A stretch of DNA of 64,000 nucleotides from contig JARGGB010000004.1 of NCBI GenBank assembly GCA_029210815.1, positions 1 through 64,000 of the forward strand. Direction: 5' to 3'. The position numbers were made by a program, and so were the translations under genes. Positions within the stretch are counted from its first letter, which is position 1. Every line of letters starts with the position of its first letter. Below the pieces are notes generated by a model, which worked only from the letters and a program-made list of their open reading frames with translations, ran no database searches and was not told where the DNA came from. Shown here piece after piece: positions 1 to 8,459 of this stretch. Origin of the DNA: Candidatus Brevefilum sp. (GTDB lineage: Bacteria; Chloroflexota; Anaerolineae; Anaerolineales; Anaerolineaceae).

Positions 1-13
1 GCCCTGTGCCTAC

Positions 14-156
14 TTGGAGTGAGAGGCTTTAGCCCGAAATACTTTAATTCATCAAAGTGTTTTTAGTTAGTAATGATGTTTATCTAAATATAATTTCCTG
101 AATCATCATTAGAAATTATTTTGATTAATTCAGTCGGTTTGAAGGACTCACTCCAT
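14..156. repeat. Small inverted-repeat (MITE-like) element, copy A
   Basis: The stretch is bounded by TTGGAGTGA on the left and TCACTCCAt on the right, an 8 of 9 terminal inverted repeat. The interior is AT-rich and has no ORF. The same ends, and the internal phrase TAGCCCGAAA near the left end, recur in a second element at 35768-35965. This suggests a dispersed non-autonomous element. Target-site duplications are not obvious, and the left boundary is close to the window edge, so the true extent is uncertain. Confidence 0.4.
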
Positions 157-212
157 TTGTTCTTTGTAATTTTGAATTTGTCTCCCAAATGTGAGTCATC
201 CAATCTTTTGTA

Positions 213-248
213 AAAAAACCCTTCCCAATACAGCGGGAAGGGTTTTTT
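213..248 (-). terminator. Intrinsic terminator after the copper/rhodanese operon (bidirectional)
   Basis: A perfect 14-bp stem, AAAAAACCCTTCCC paired with GGGAAGGGTTTTTT, encloses an 8-nt loop. Run-of-T tails are present in both directions. It lies 15 bp past the TAA at 264 that ends the rhodanese frame when the internal TGA is read through, and about 140 bp past the TGA itself. The terminator position therefore fits the longer gene model. Confidence 0.85.
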
Positions 249-263
249 AATCTCTATTCAGGT

Positions 264-722
264 TTACGGTTCGATGGGGTAGCCTGCTGCAATCCAGGCT
301 TCAAAACCACCGACAATTGGGTTTGCCCTGCTGATACCATTTTGCAGCATGATCAGCGCCGCACGGGCGCTTGTGTTTTCAGCTGGTCAGGTGCAGTAGG
401 TAATGTACCAGGTGTCTGGGTCTAACTCACCTACGCGGTCTTCAACCTGGTCGATGGGTAGGCTGATCGAGCCTGCGACACGCTGTGCTTGATAGTTTGC
501 TTCGCTGCGCGCATCTACAATAACGGCTTCGCCTGCCAGCATCGCTTCGTAAGCTTCTTCAGCAGTGACCCTGGGAATATCATCCTGGTTGGTAATTTCG
601 CCAGGATTTTCGATCCGTGATTGCCTGATATTATCCGCAAGGATCAAACCGACAATGCTTACCAGGATGACGCCTGCTAACAGGATGATGGGCATTAAAG
701 CCTGGTTCTTTTTTCTTTTCAT
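264..722 (-). CDS. Membrane-anchored rhodanese-like protein with in-frame TGA (candidate selenoprotein)
   Basis: This is a single-domain rhodanese with an N-terminal membrane anchor (about residues 9-29), probably acting outside the membrane as a thiol or sulfur-transfer protein. The ORF track stops it after 111 residues at TGA (387-389). The same frame then runs 40 more codons to TAA at 264. Those codons encode the missing half of the rhodanese fold: PAENTSARAAL, then IVGGFEAWIAAGYP, a typical C-terminal signature. The TGA falls in YCT-TGA-PAE, where related proteins commonly read YC-x-C-P, so selenocysteine would replace the second Cys. A hairpin with SECIS-like geometry follows (separate entry). 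The RBS AAAGGG lies 6 nt before ATG. The gene starts 32 nt after copA and is last in the csoR-copZ-copA operon. Alternatives are a Cys-to-stop mutation, a sequencing error, or read-through by another route. The rhodanese call is secure; Sec decoding is inferred, because no selA, selB, selC or selD gene is visible here. Confidence 0.8.
355..389 (-). promoter_or_regulatory. Candidate bacterial SECIS hairpin after UGA
   Basis: On the minus strand the TGA at 389-387 is followed by 15 nt and then a perfect 6-bp stem, AGCGCC paired with GGCGCT, closing a 5-nt loop CGTGC. The loop starts 21 nt after the UGA and has G at its second position. Known bacterial SECIS elements place the apical loop about 16-37 nt after UGA, with a G in the first two loop bases, so the geometry fits. 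The stem also encodes the conserved Ala/Arg run of the rhodanese domain, so part of it could be coincidental. Confidence 0.5.
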
Positions 723-754
723 AAAATTCCCTTTCTATATGTTCTAGTGATAAA

Positions 755-3175
755 TCATTTGAATCGACGCAGCCGCAGGCTGTTGGTCACCACAAAAATA
801 CTGCTAAAGGACATCGCGCCTGCAGCCAGCATGGGGTTTAACAAGCCCAGGGCTGCCGCTGGTATCAGGATGGTGTTGTAAAAGAATGCCCAGAAGAGAT
901 TTTGTTTGATGGTCCGCAGTGTACGGCGAGATAGGGCAATCGCTTTTGGTACGCCGCGCAAATCACCGCTGATTAACACCACCGGGGCTGATGCCATTGC
1001 CACATCTGTACCGGTGCCAATGGCGATACCGATATCCGCCTGTGCCAGGGCAGGGGCGTCGTTGATCCCATCGCCAACCATTGCAACCACATGCCCTTCT
1101 GATTGAAGCGCTTTGACACGGACAGCTTTATCCCCGGGCAGGACCTCTGCTAAAACGGCATCAACACCTACCTGCTTTCCGATGGCATTTGCTGTGCGCT
1201 GATTGTCGCCGGTGACCATCACAACTTCCAATCCCATGTCACGCAAAGACTGGATGGCTTCTTGCGAACCGTCTTTAATGGTATCTGCGACACCGATTAC
1301 ACCGGCTAATCGTTTGTTAACTGCAATCAGCAGCGCCGTATTTCCGCTTTCCTCGAGTCCGTCCAGGTCCGCCTGTGCTGTCTTGATATCAATGTTGTTA
1401 TTTTCCAATAGGCGTCGGTTGCCGACAAGGATTTGTTGGTTTTCAACCTCAGCTTTTACACCGTGCCCGGCGATTGCAGAGAACCCAAGGGGGTCACTGA
1501 GAGATAAGCTGCGCGCAATGGCTTCAGCTGTGATGGCTTCACCCAATGGGTGCTCGCTGCCTTTTTCTACGGAAGCTGCCAGGCGTATCAGGTCATCTTC
1601 ATTTCCAGTAAATTCATAACGATAGACCTTTGTCACTGCTGGTTGACCGCGTGTGATCGTCCCTGTTTTGTCAAGGACAACCGTCGTGATATCGCCGGCG
1701 CGTTCGAGGCTTTCGCTCTTCTTAATTAAAATGCCCAGCTCCGCACCTTTTCCCGTACCGACCATAACGGCGGTGGGGGTAGCAAGCCCCATTGCACATG
1801 GGCATGCAATCACCAGGACGGCGACAGTGTTGATCAGTGCCCTGGTGAACAGGCTCACTTCTGAGGTAGGACTCAGTGGAACGAAGTAATACCAAACAAT
1901 GAAGGTGAGGATGGCAATGCCGATCACAACAGGCACAAAAATAGCAGAGATTTTATCCGCCAGGTTTTGGATGGGGGCTTTACTGGCTTGAGCTTCTTCG
2001 ACAAGTTTAATGATTTGCGCCAAAGCTGTTTCTTTACCGATTTTTGTCGCTTCAAACTTTAATAATCCCAGCTTGTTGATTGTTCCCCCAATGACGCTCT
2101 CCCCGGGCACTTTCTCAACAGGCAGGCTTTCGCCGGTCAGCATCGATTCGTCGACACTGGAACGACCGTCTACGACCACGCCGTCAACGGGGATCTTTTC
2201 GCCGGGATGCACCAGAACAATATCACCCACTTCAACCTGGTCAACCGGGACTTCAATCTCAATGCCGTCACGCACGATGTACGCTTTTTTAGGACGCAGG
2301 TCCATCAAGCGTCTGATGGCATCACTCGCGCCGCCTTTAGCTTTAGCCTCGAAATATTTTCCCAATTTAACCAGGGTGATGATCACTGCGGAGGTCTCGA
2401 AGTACGCATGCCCGGGGATGAGACCAAAGACAATTGGGATGGAATAGAAATAGGCTGCGGAGGACCCCAGGGCAACCAGCACATCCATGTTGGCGGAACC
2501 ATTTCGTATGGATTTATAGCCATTGACATAATACTGCCAACCTACATAAAACTGGACGGGCGTCGCTAAAGCCAGGAAAAGATAGTTGATCCAGGGTGCA
2601 TGCGCCAGGGCAGATGGAAGCAAGCCCAAATCCCTGCCCATTGATAGGATGAATAAGGGGATCGTAAAAATTAGCCCGATGATCAGCAAGCGCCGTTGTT
2701 CCGCGATTTCCTTTTGGCGTGCTTTCGCCTCAGCATCTTCCAGGGGGATGTCTGTTTCAAGGGGCTCAAAGCCGGCGGACCGAATCAATCTGCGCAGTTC
2801 GTTTTGGCTTACAACTGTTGGCACATATTTGATCAGGGCTTTTTCACTCGCAAGGTTGACATTTGCTTCAATAACTCCTTCTTCCGCCAGTAAAACCTTT
2901 TCGAGTCGGCGCACATCAGATGCGTCGGACAGGTTTTTAATGCCCAAGGATGCTTCACCCATGGCAATTTCATAGCCGGCGCGCTGCACCTGGTCAATAA
3001 AATCGCCTAGATTTGCTTTTTGCGGATCATAACTAACGGCAGCGCGCTCTGAGGAAAGGTTGACATTTGCTGAATCAACTCCGTCAACCTTTTTCAGGTT
3101 ACGTTCAACGGTTGCGACACAATTTGCGCAGGTCATCCCCAGGATGGGAAGGGATAGATGTTTTTGTTCTGTCAT
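755..3175 (-). CDS. copA: Copper-exporting P1B-type ATPase CopA
   Basis: An 806-residue heavy-metal P-type ATPase that exports Cu(I) across the cytoplasmic membrane using ATP. An N-terminal HMA domain carries the metal site MTCANC (Cys16, Cys19). A second HMA-like domain (about 77-140) has lost its CxxC and reads SDASD there. The core is complete: TGES (about 349) in the actuator domain, the membrane metal site CPC (about 458) in [11 protein letters not shown], the phosphorylation site DKTGTIT (about 502), SEHPLG, and GDGINDAP (about 704). Length is normal for the family. It is the third gene of the csoR-copZ-copA-rhodanese operon, starting 9 nt after copZ. Copper rather than silver is inferred from the CPC motif and the neighbouring chaperone and CsoR genes. 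Confidence 0.95.
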   Translation of the reverse strand: MTEQKHLSLPILGMTCANCVATVERNLKKVDGVDSANVNLSSERAAVSYDPQKANLGDFIDQVQRAGYEIAMGEASLGIKNLSDASDVRRLEKVLLAEEGVIEANVNLASEKALIKYVPTVVSQNELRRLIRSAGFEPLETDIPLEDAEAKARQKEIAEQRRLLIIGLIFTIPLFILSMGRDLGLLPSALAHAPWINYLFLALATPVQFYVGWQYYVNGYKSIRNGSANMDVLVALGSSAAYFYSIPIVFGLIPGHAYFETSAVIITLVKLGKYFEAKAKGGASDAIRRLMDLRPKKAYIVRDGIEIEVPVDQVEVGDIVLVHPGEKIPVDGVVVDGRSSVDESMLTGESLPVEKVPGESVIGGTINKLGLLKFEATKIGKETALAQIIKLVEEAQASKAPIQNLADKISAIFVPVVIGIAILTFIVWYYFVPLSPTSEVSLFTRALINTVAVLVIACPCAMGLATPTAVMVGTGKGAELGILIKKSESLERAGDITTVVLDKTGTITRGQPAVTKVYRYEFTGNEDDLIRLAASVEKGSEHPLGEAITAEAIARSLSLSDPLGFSAIAGHGVKAEVENQQILVGNRRLLENNNIDIKTAQADLDGLEESGNTALLIAVNKRLAGVIGVADTIKDGSQEAIQSLRDMGLEVVMVTGDNQRTANAIGKQVGVDAVLAEVLPGDKAVRVKALQSEGHVVAMVGDGINDAPALAQADIGIAIGTGTDVAMASAPVVLISGDLRGVPKAIALSRRTLRTIKQNLFWAFFYNTILIPAAALGLLNPMLAAGAMSFSSIFVVTNSLRLRRFK

Positions 3176-3184
3176 GGGTAAGCT

Positions 3185-3391
3185 TTAATTCGCTACAGGA
3201 TAGTTTATTTCTGCAAGGGTGTCTTTGATGATTTGTTCAGACGCCGGTGCATCAAAAGTGACCTTTACAAGCTGGGTTTGTACATCGGCTTCGACGTTTG
3301 AGACACCTTCAATCTCCGAAAGTTCCATGGTGATGGTGTGTGTGCAGTGTTTGCAGGAAATATTAGGGACAGTATAGGTTACGGTATTCAT
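3185..3391 (-). CDS. copZ: Copper chaperone CopZ-like (HMA domain)
   Basis: A 68-residue stand-alone HMA domain that would carry cytoplasmic Cu(I) and pass it to CopA. The metal-binding motif is SCKHC near residue 12, within the usual ferredoxin-like beta-alpha-beta length. The ORF track begins 14 codons earlier, but a clear RBS (AAGGAG, spacing 6) precedes the internal ATG at 3391, so that start is used. It sits between csoR and copA, 19 nt after csoR. The Cys-x-x-His-x-x pattern gives the motif an extra His-rich look, SCKHCTHT, compared with the commoner MTCxxC. Confidence 0.9.
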   Translation of the reverse strand: MNTVTYTVPNISCKHCTHTITMELSEIEGVSNVEADVQTQLVKVTFDAPASEQIIKDTLAEINYPVAN

Positions 3392-3410
3392 GGGTAACTC
3401 CTTATTTTTA

Positions 3411-3686
3411 TTAAACTCTATTGGCGGTTTCAAATACTTCAGTGATCTCGTTCAGTACACGCTGCCTTTCAGCAGGGTCATCCCCCTGGGCAACGGTCAA
3501 AAGGCATGTGTTCAGGTGCCCATCCAGGATTTGTGTGCTGATTTTATTCAAGGCTGATTGAACAGCCTGGATTTGGCGAATGACATCAATGCAATATTGG
3601 TCTTCGTCAAGCATGCGCTGGATGCCCCTGATATGACCTTCCACGGTTTTTAATCGCTGGATGCTGTCTTTGTGATCGTGTACCAT
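3411..3686 (-). CDS. csoR: CsoR-family copper-sensing repressor
   Basis: A 91-residue DUF156/CsoR four-helix repressor. It carries the C-H-C copper ligand set: Cys32 (YCIDV), His57 and Cys61 (GHLNTC). Its N terminus has the usual RLKTVEGHIRGI DNA-binding helix. Cu(I) binding should release the operator and switch on copZ, copA and the rhodanese gene. The RBS GGAG lies a few nt before ATG. A strong minus-strand promoter and a G-tract inverted repeat lie immediately upstream, so autoregulation is likely. The intact C-H-C set favours copper over the formaldehyde (FrmR) or nickel (RcnR) relatives. Confidence 0.93.
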   Translation of the reverse strand: MVHDHKDSIQRLKTVEGHIRGIQRMLDEDQYCIDVIRQIQAVQSALNKISTQILDGHLNTCLLTVAQGDDPAERQRVLNEITEVFETANRV

Positions 3687-3698
3687 ATGAGTCTCCTG

Positions 3699-3727
3699 TA
3701 CCCCCCCTCCCCGTGGGGGTGGGGTTA
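3699..3727 (-). promoter_or_regulatory. CsoR-type G-tract operator
   Basis: The sequence TACCCCCCCTCCCC-GT-GGGGGTGGGGTTA is an imperfect inverted repeat of the C/G-tract form recognised by CsoR proteins. It lies between the csoR start codon and the -10 box at 3737-3742, covering about +3 to +31 of the predicted transcript, an ideal repressing position. Confidence 0.75.
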
Positions 3728-3736
3728 ATTTTATAT

Positions 3737-3765
3737 ATTTTACTGAATTGGTCAGATTAAGTCAA
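3737..3765 (-). promoter_or_regulatory. Promoter of the csoR-copZ-copA-rhodanese operon
   Basis: On the minus strand TTGACT (3765-3760) is followed by a 17-nt spacer and TAAAAT (3742-3737). The match to the sigma-70 consensus is good, and the putative start site abuts the CsoR operator. Confidence 0.65.
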
Positions 3766-3858
3766 TAGTGGTCGTTTTAATTGCAGTCTACTCCCTGTTG
3801 ACGCTTTTTATTATGGGATAAAACAGTATAATGAACCGCATTATTTTTTGGAGATTTT

Positions 3859-4776
3859 ATGAATAAACAAAAAATTGGGCTATTGTTGATGATCCTGGCT
3901 GCGTTTGGCCTGGGTATTTCAGTTATCTTGATGCGAATCATGACCCAATCGATGGCGATGCCGCCTTATCAAATTGGAATTTGGCGATTTGTGATATCCG
4001 GATCATTAATCTGGGTGATTTTTGGTTTGCGAAAAGGTAAACAGAAATTTACAAACAAGCATCATTTGTGGTTAATTGGGCTGGGAGCGATTTTTTCAAT
4101 TTCCGGGTACACAGCTTTGTTCGCATTGAACAGGATGCCTTCCTCACTTTACATTATCATCCTTTATATTTACCCTTCGCTGGTCGTCTTGTATGCGATG
4201 GCAAGAAAGCATCCGATACCCTCTTTGTTTTGGCTTGCGCTGCCAATGTCCTTTATCGGGCTGGTTTTAACAGCCTATCATCCGGGTGAAGCATTGGTGA
4301 TCGACTTGACTGGCTTGTTATTTACACTCATCAACGCCGCTGCCATGGCACTTTACCTGATATTGAGTGAAAAAGGGTTCCGTGGTGTTAATGACCGCCT
4401 ATCAGGGACAAGCTGGGTGATCACCGGGGCGATGCTGGTCAGCCTGGTGTTGATACCTATTTTTGGTCTATCGCTTCCAAATTCAGGTCGAGAGTGGGGA
4501 ATCCTGTTGATTTACAGCATCTTTGGAACTTTAATGCCGGTTCTATCCATGAATATTGGACTGCAGCTTTTGGGTGCAGCACGGGGTTCGGTGATTATTA
4601 CGGTTCAGCCGGTGATAACGGTGCTGATGTCTGTCATCTTCCTTGATGAAGTGCTCACCGGTCAACAATGGATTGGTGGTTTATTGGTGGTGATTGCGGT
4701 TGTTGTGCTTCAGTTCAGTCCGGACCGTAAAAGTCTGGGTATTCAGGTCAATCGTTCAATCCCAGATCTTGAATAA
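3859..4776 (+). CDS. EamA-family (DMT superfamily) transporter
   Basis: A 305-residue integral membrane protein with about ten hydrophobic segments arranged as two EamA repeats, the layout of drug/metabolite exporters. The second half carries the usual late-helix phrase ending FLDEVLTGQQWIGGLLV. The RBS TTGGAG precedes ATG, and a TATAAT box lies about 30 bp upstream. It is monocistronic and diverges from the copper operon. The substrate cannot be read from sequence; amino acids, nucleosides or small metabolites are all possible in this family. Confidence 0.85.
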   Translation: MNKQKIGLLLMILAAFGLGISVILMRIMTQSMAMPPYQIGIWRFVISGSLIWVIFGLRKGKQKFTNKHHLWLIGLGAIFSISGYTALFALNRMPSSLYIIILYIYPSLVVLYAMARKHPIPSLFWLALPMSFIGLVLTAYHPGEALVIDLTGLLFTLINAAAMALYLILSEKGFRGVNDRLSGTSWVITGAMLVSLVLIPIFGLSLPNSGREWGILLIYSIFGTLMPVLSMNIGLQLLGAARGSVIITVQPVITVLMSVIFLDEVLTGQQWIGGLLVVIAVVVLQFSPDRKSLGIQVNRSIPDLE

Positions 4777-4882
4777 TTGTAAATTAGCAAAATTCTAAAA
4801 AAATTCCAACAAACAGGAGGTAGCCTTATTTTCAGAAAGAAGTGATAAGCAAGCTCATCTTCTTTTCCTTTTCTATTGACCT

Positions 4883-4911
4883 AACCCTCCCAGCTTCATG
4901 TTGGGAGGGTT
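4883..4911. terminator. Hairpin between convergent transporter and loader genes
   Basis: A 10-bp perfect stem, AACCCTCCCA paired with TGGGAGGGTT, encloses a 9-nt loop. The T tail is short. Its position between the converging EamA and DnaC-like genes suggests it serves both. Confidence 0.7.
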
Positions 4912-4952
4912 TGCGTTAAACGGAAAGTAAATTATGTAAATGAGGGAATTGA

Positions 4953-6338
4953 TTAATTCCCGCGATAAGCTGGTACCGGGATGACAATATTGGTACATAT
5001 TCGCTGATCCTGCATGCGGCTGTAAAGGCGGGGATCCAGTTCTTCAGGTGTGCTGGATGTGGTGATGACTGTCGGCAATTCTGCATTATATCGATAATTA
5101 AATAATTGATAAAGCTTTTCTCTTGCCCATGGGGTGGCGGACTGGGTTCCCAGGTCATCAAGAATCAGGATGTGAGATTTTTTTACCTCTTCAAAACGGC
5201 GATCCAGAGAGACGTTGCTGTTTGGGCTGAAGGTTGCACGAAGGTGATCGAGCAAATCCGGGACGCTTACCATCAGCGGCGGGAAACCAAGACTTGCCTG
5301 GTAATTGCCAATTGCAGCCGCAAGATGGGTTTTACCGCACCCATAGGGTCCGGTTAGCAGCAACCACCCTTTTGGATGTTCTGCGAAATCACGCGCTGCC
5401 TCAAAAGCTTTTTTAAGATCCCGCAAATCCTCTTTGGGGAGCTTTTCATGCTGGCGCATGCTGAAATTGCCGAAGGTCTGCCGGGAGTGCATTGCCAAAG
5501 TTGAAAGCTCTGGATGGCCGGTATCGTCGGTTGGATTACGGTAATCCGGTGCGAGAATTTTCACCACCGTAACCAGGTTGGGGTCCTGCAGCCGGGACCG
5601 TATACGCCCATCGAAGTCATTGATCAGCATGTTGCTGGTTACCACGGTGGGAAGTTTGTTAATATAGCGGTGATTCATGATCTGAAAGATTTTTTCCTGT
5701 GCCCAGGCAGTTGCGTTTTGGGTGCCAAAGTCATCTAATATTAGTAATGGGCTTTCCCGTATTTCTTCAAAGCGCTCTTCAAAACTCAAGGCTGCCCCTG
5801 AATAGGCATAGCGCAGCCAATCCAGCAAGTCTGGCACGGTTAGAAAAAGGGTTGTAATACCCTCTTCAATGGCTTCGTTTGCGATGGCAGCTGCCAGGTG
5901 TGTTTTTCCGCTGCCATACGGTCCCATCAATAATAACCATCCTTCAAGGTTTTTGGCGAAATTACGCGCCTGGTTGTAGGCATTTTCCAGGGAATCCGAT
6001 TGATGTTTTCCAAGACCGACTCTGCCTCGTTTTTCAAAATTATCAAATCGTAAATCCTTAAGGGCATCCAGGCTGCTCATTTTGAATAATCGGGTTCTTG
6101 CAGATTGTGTGATGGCTTCTGCGCGGCATGAGCAGGGATAAATTTTCCCGAAATCGGGATGATTGATGGGAACATCGCGGCGGAGATAGCCAATACCGCC
6201 GCAAATCGGGCAATTCGGATCACCAGGCATCTTCACCTGGCGGATGGGCTCGCTATTCTCTTCTTGATTATTTTTTGCCAAGCCAGCTTCTTCTATATCT
6301 GCTCGGATCTTGCGAATCGTTTCGTCGATTTTGCTCAT
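4953..6338 (-). CDS. Tandem-domain DnaC/DnaI-like helicase loader (two AAA+ domains)
   Basis: A 461-residue protein likely to load the DnaB helicase. An N-terminal zinc-ribbon-like region has CPICGG (about 44) and CSC (about 70). Two AAA+ DnaC/IstB-type ATPase domains follow, each with its own Walker A, GPYGSGKTH (about 143) and GPYGCGKTH (about 334), and Walker B, LLILDDFGTQ and ILILDDLGTQ. The copies are about 190 residues apart and clearly duplicated. Typical loaders have one ATPase domain and about 250-300 residues. The ORF track starts at 6401, but the ATG at 6338 has AAGGA 7 nt upstream and is used here; it overlaps the DnaD-like gene by 71 nt, suggesting translational coupling. The gene lies in a dnaB - dnaD-like - loader operon, which supports the role. 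Confidence 0.85.
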   Translation of the reverse strand: MSKIDETIRKIRADIEEAGLAKNNQEENSEPIRQVKMPGDPNCPICGGIGYLRRDVPINHPDFGKIYPCSCRAEAITQSARTRLFKMSSLDALKDLRFDNFEKRGRVGLGKHQSDSLENAYNQARNFAKNLEGWLLLMGPYGSGKTHLAAAIANEAIEEGITTLFLTVPDLLDWLRYAYSGAALSFEERFEEIRESPLLILDDFGTQNATAWAQEKIFQIMNHRYINKLPTVVTSNMLINDFDGRIRSRLQDPNLVTVVKILAPDYRNPTDDTGHPELSTLAMHSRQTFGNFSMRQHEKLPKEDLRDLKKAFEAARDFAEHPKGWLLLTGPYGCGKTHLAAAIGNYQASLGFPPLMVSVPDLLDHLRATFSPNSNVSLDRRFEEVKKSHILILDDLGTQSATPWAREKLYQLFNYRYNAELPTVITTSSTPEELDPRLYSRMQDQRICTNIVIPVPAYRGN

Positions 6339-6960
6339 TTCCACGTCCTTCATTTTGCCAGCGGTCCAGAATCGCCTGAACGTATTTCCAATTGCGTACA
6401 TTACGCTTCACGGCAATTTCAATAGCTTCTTTGATCCAGGCTTCAGGGTATGTTTTTTCGTCTTCTTTCAGGATTTCTGCGATCAAGGGTGTGATCGGGC
6501 CTATATTTTCCTCGTAGAGTCCATATATATTGGGCTGCTGATCCGTTAATTGAATCGGTTTCCTTTCAACATCTGTGTTTTTCCACTGCCCGTCCTCAAT
6601 GGTTTTTACAGCTGCACGTCCCTGGGGTCCGTTGACAAAGTAAATAAGTTCTTTCTTTCCGGACAATTGGGCTTCTAAAAGGATATCCATACTCACGAGG
6701 GTCTCCAGGTCTTCTCGGAGTGTCGTTTCATTACCGATCATCGCCATCAGGGTAGGGTCAGAAGAAAGGTCAGAATACTCCAGAAAGCGGATATTGTTTT
6801 CCTGCTGTTCAATATGCCAGAAGAAGTATAACAACAGCCGAACCTGTGTTATGGAATTGATCAAGGGCAAAATCTGAGAGAAGAAGGGTTCTGGTAAACG
6901 TACCAAATCCAGGTTATCTTCTTTAAAGCCTTTAAAAAGTTTTGTGCTTTGGGGAGTCAC
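6268..6960 (-). CDS. DnaD-like primosome protein
   Basis: About 230 residues. The C-terminal part (YEENIGPITPLIAEILK, then WKYVQAILDRW) is a DnaD/DnaB_2 domain, found in Firmicutes-type primosome proteins that bind DNA and help the loader at oriC. The N-terminal half resembles a winged-helix scaffold with little recognisable sequence. The ORF track start at 7065 would overlap dnaB by 92 nt. A GTG at 6960 is preferred: AAAGGAATC, whose A residues overlap the dnaB stop, supplies an RBS about 8 nt upstream. The start remains uncertain. Order and overlap with dnaB and the loader indicate one co-translated initiation operon. Confidence 0.75.
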   Translation of the reverse strand: MTPQSTKLFKGFKEDNLDLVRLPEPFFSQILPLINSITQVRLLLYFFWHIEQQENNIRFLEYSDLSSDPTLMAMIGNETTLREDLETLVSMDILLEAQLSGKKELIYFVNGPQGRAAVKTIEDGQWKNTDVERKPIQLTDQQPNIYGLYEENIGPITPLIAEILKEDEKTYPEAWIKEAIEIAVKRNVRNWKYVQAILDRWQNEGRGNEQNRRNDSQDPSRYRRSWLGKK

Positions 6961-6973
6961 GGTTTTGATTCCT

Positions 6974-8344
6974 TTAACCTTCCGGATATTGTCCCCTGGC
7001 AGCATTTTCAAACTTTGCCAGGTCTTCAATGAACACCAATCCGATACCGCTGTGGGTTGGTCCATTGCGGTGTTTTGCGACGATCATCTCGGCTTTGTTT
7101 CGTTCTTCTTCGGCTTCGCTCATCGAATTGCGATGAATGAACATCACAATATCAGCATCCTGCTCAAGAGAACCGGATTCACGCAGGTCGGAAAGCTGAG
7201 GTTTTTTATCAGGGCGATGCTCTACTGCACGAGAAAGTTGTGCTGCTGTAAGCACAGGGACATTCAATTCTCGGGCAAGCACTTTCATATTTCGGGAGAT
7301 ATTTGATACTTCCTGAACGCGGTTATCTGTTCGAGAGTCGCCTGACATAAGCTGCAAATAGTCAACGATCACCAGGTCCAAGCCATGTTCCATGTGAAGT
7401 CGGCGGCATTTGGTACGTAAGGACAGCGGTGTGATGGCAGGTGTATCGTCAAGGAAGATCGTTGCACCACTATAGCTGTCTAAAGCCTGGAAGAAGATTG
7501 TCCATTCATTATCATTTAGCTTGCCGGAGCGCAGCCTTTGGGTGTCAATACGTGTATCCATGGCAACCAGCCTCTGCAGCAGCTGTTCATTGGACATTTC
7601 CATCGAAAACATGGCGACATGCTTTTTATGCAAAAGAGCGGCGTTTCGCAAAACACCCAGTAAAAAGCCTGTTTTACCCATGCCAGGGCGTCCAGCGACG
7701 ATTAACAAATCGGATTTCTGTAAGCCTCCCAGGAGGCTGTCGATGTCGATCAAGCCGGTAGGGACACCAAAGATATCATCTGAACGCTTTGCTAATTCAT
7801 CAATCCGATCATAATAGGTGCTGACGACCTCTTTGATTGGGACAAGATCGCGTTTAATTCTCCGCTCACTGACATTGAAAATGGCTTTTTCTGCTTCATC
7901 AACAACGGTATCAATGGATTGATCCTGGTGGTATGCCAGCCGAGCGATCTCGTTAGCAGCGTCCAGCATCCGCCGGCGGACAGCATTTTGTTCGATGATT
8001 CGCCCGTAAGATTCTGCATGAAAGGCGTTGGGTGCCCGGTTGATAAGGGAAATCAGGTAAACCTGACCGCCGATTTCATCCAATTGCCCACGGTTGGTCA
8101 AGACTTCAGTGACAGTCACCAGGTCGATGGGCTGACGCGATTCGTTCAGGTGCTTAAAGGCTTCCCAAATCCATTTGTTTCGAATAATGAAAAAATCCTC
8201 AGCTGTCAGGAATTGTGCAATTTCCAAATAAACTTCTTGATTGATTAAAACAGCACCAATTAAGGCTTCTTCAGCTTCCCGGTTACTTGGGAGGGTGAGT
8301 GCTTCTGATAGTGAATTGTCGCTGATGTTGAAATCGTCTGTCAT
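6974..8344 (-). CDS. dnaB: Replicative DNA helicase DnaB
   Basis: A 456-residue hexameric 5'-3' replication-fork helicase. The N-terminal DnaB domain (about 15-120) opens with PSNREAEEALIGAVL. A RecA-like motor follows with Walker A AGRPGMGKT (about 223), Walker B LVIVDYLQLM, and SGSLEQDADIVMFIHR. Length is normal and there is no intein. It is the first gene of the dnaB - dnaD-like - loader operon. A terminator separates it from the upstream nuclease gene. Confidence 0.96.
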   Translation of the reverse strand: MTDDFNISDNSLSEALTLPSNREAEEALIGAVLINQEVYLEIAQFLTAEDFFIIRNKWIWEAFKHLNESRQPIDLVTVTEVLTNRGQLDEIGGQVYLISLINRAPNAFHAESYGRIIEQNAVRRRMLDAANEIARLAYHQDQSIDTVVDEAEKAIFNVSERRIKRDLVPIKEVVSTYYDRIDELAKRSDDIFGVPTGLIDIDSLLGGLQKSDLLIVAGRPGMGKTGFLLGVLRNAALLHKKHVAMFSMEMSNEQLLQRLVAMDTRIDTQRLRSGKLNDNEWTIFFQALDSYSGATIFLDDTPAITPLSLRTKCRRLHMEHGLDLVIVDYLQLMSGDSRTDNRVQEVSNISRNMKVLARELNVPVLTAAQLSRAVEHRPDKKPQLSDLRESGSLEQDADIVMFIHRNSMSEAEEERNKAEMIVAKHRNGPTHSGIGLVFIEDLAKFENAARGQYPEG

Positions 8345-8391
8345 GGGTCTCTTATCAAGATTTCTGGATGGTTATTGGTATTTTTATGTAC

Positions 8392-8429
8392 AAAAAACCG
8401 GGATTCAGATTTACTGATATCTCCCGGTT
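8392..8429 (-). terminator. Intrinsic terminator after the bifunctional nuclease gene
   Basis: On the minus strand AACCGGGA pairs with TCCCGGTT, followed by TTTT. It lies between the nuclease gene (ending at 8460) and dnaB, so dnaB probably has its own promoter in the next 50 bp. Confidence 0.75.
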
Positions 8430-8459
8430 AATTATAACCTTTATATAATGGATCGCTGG

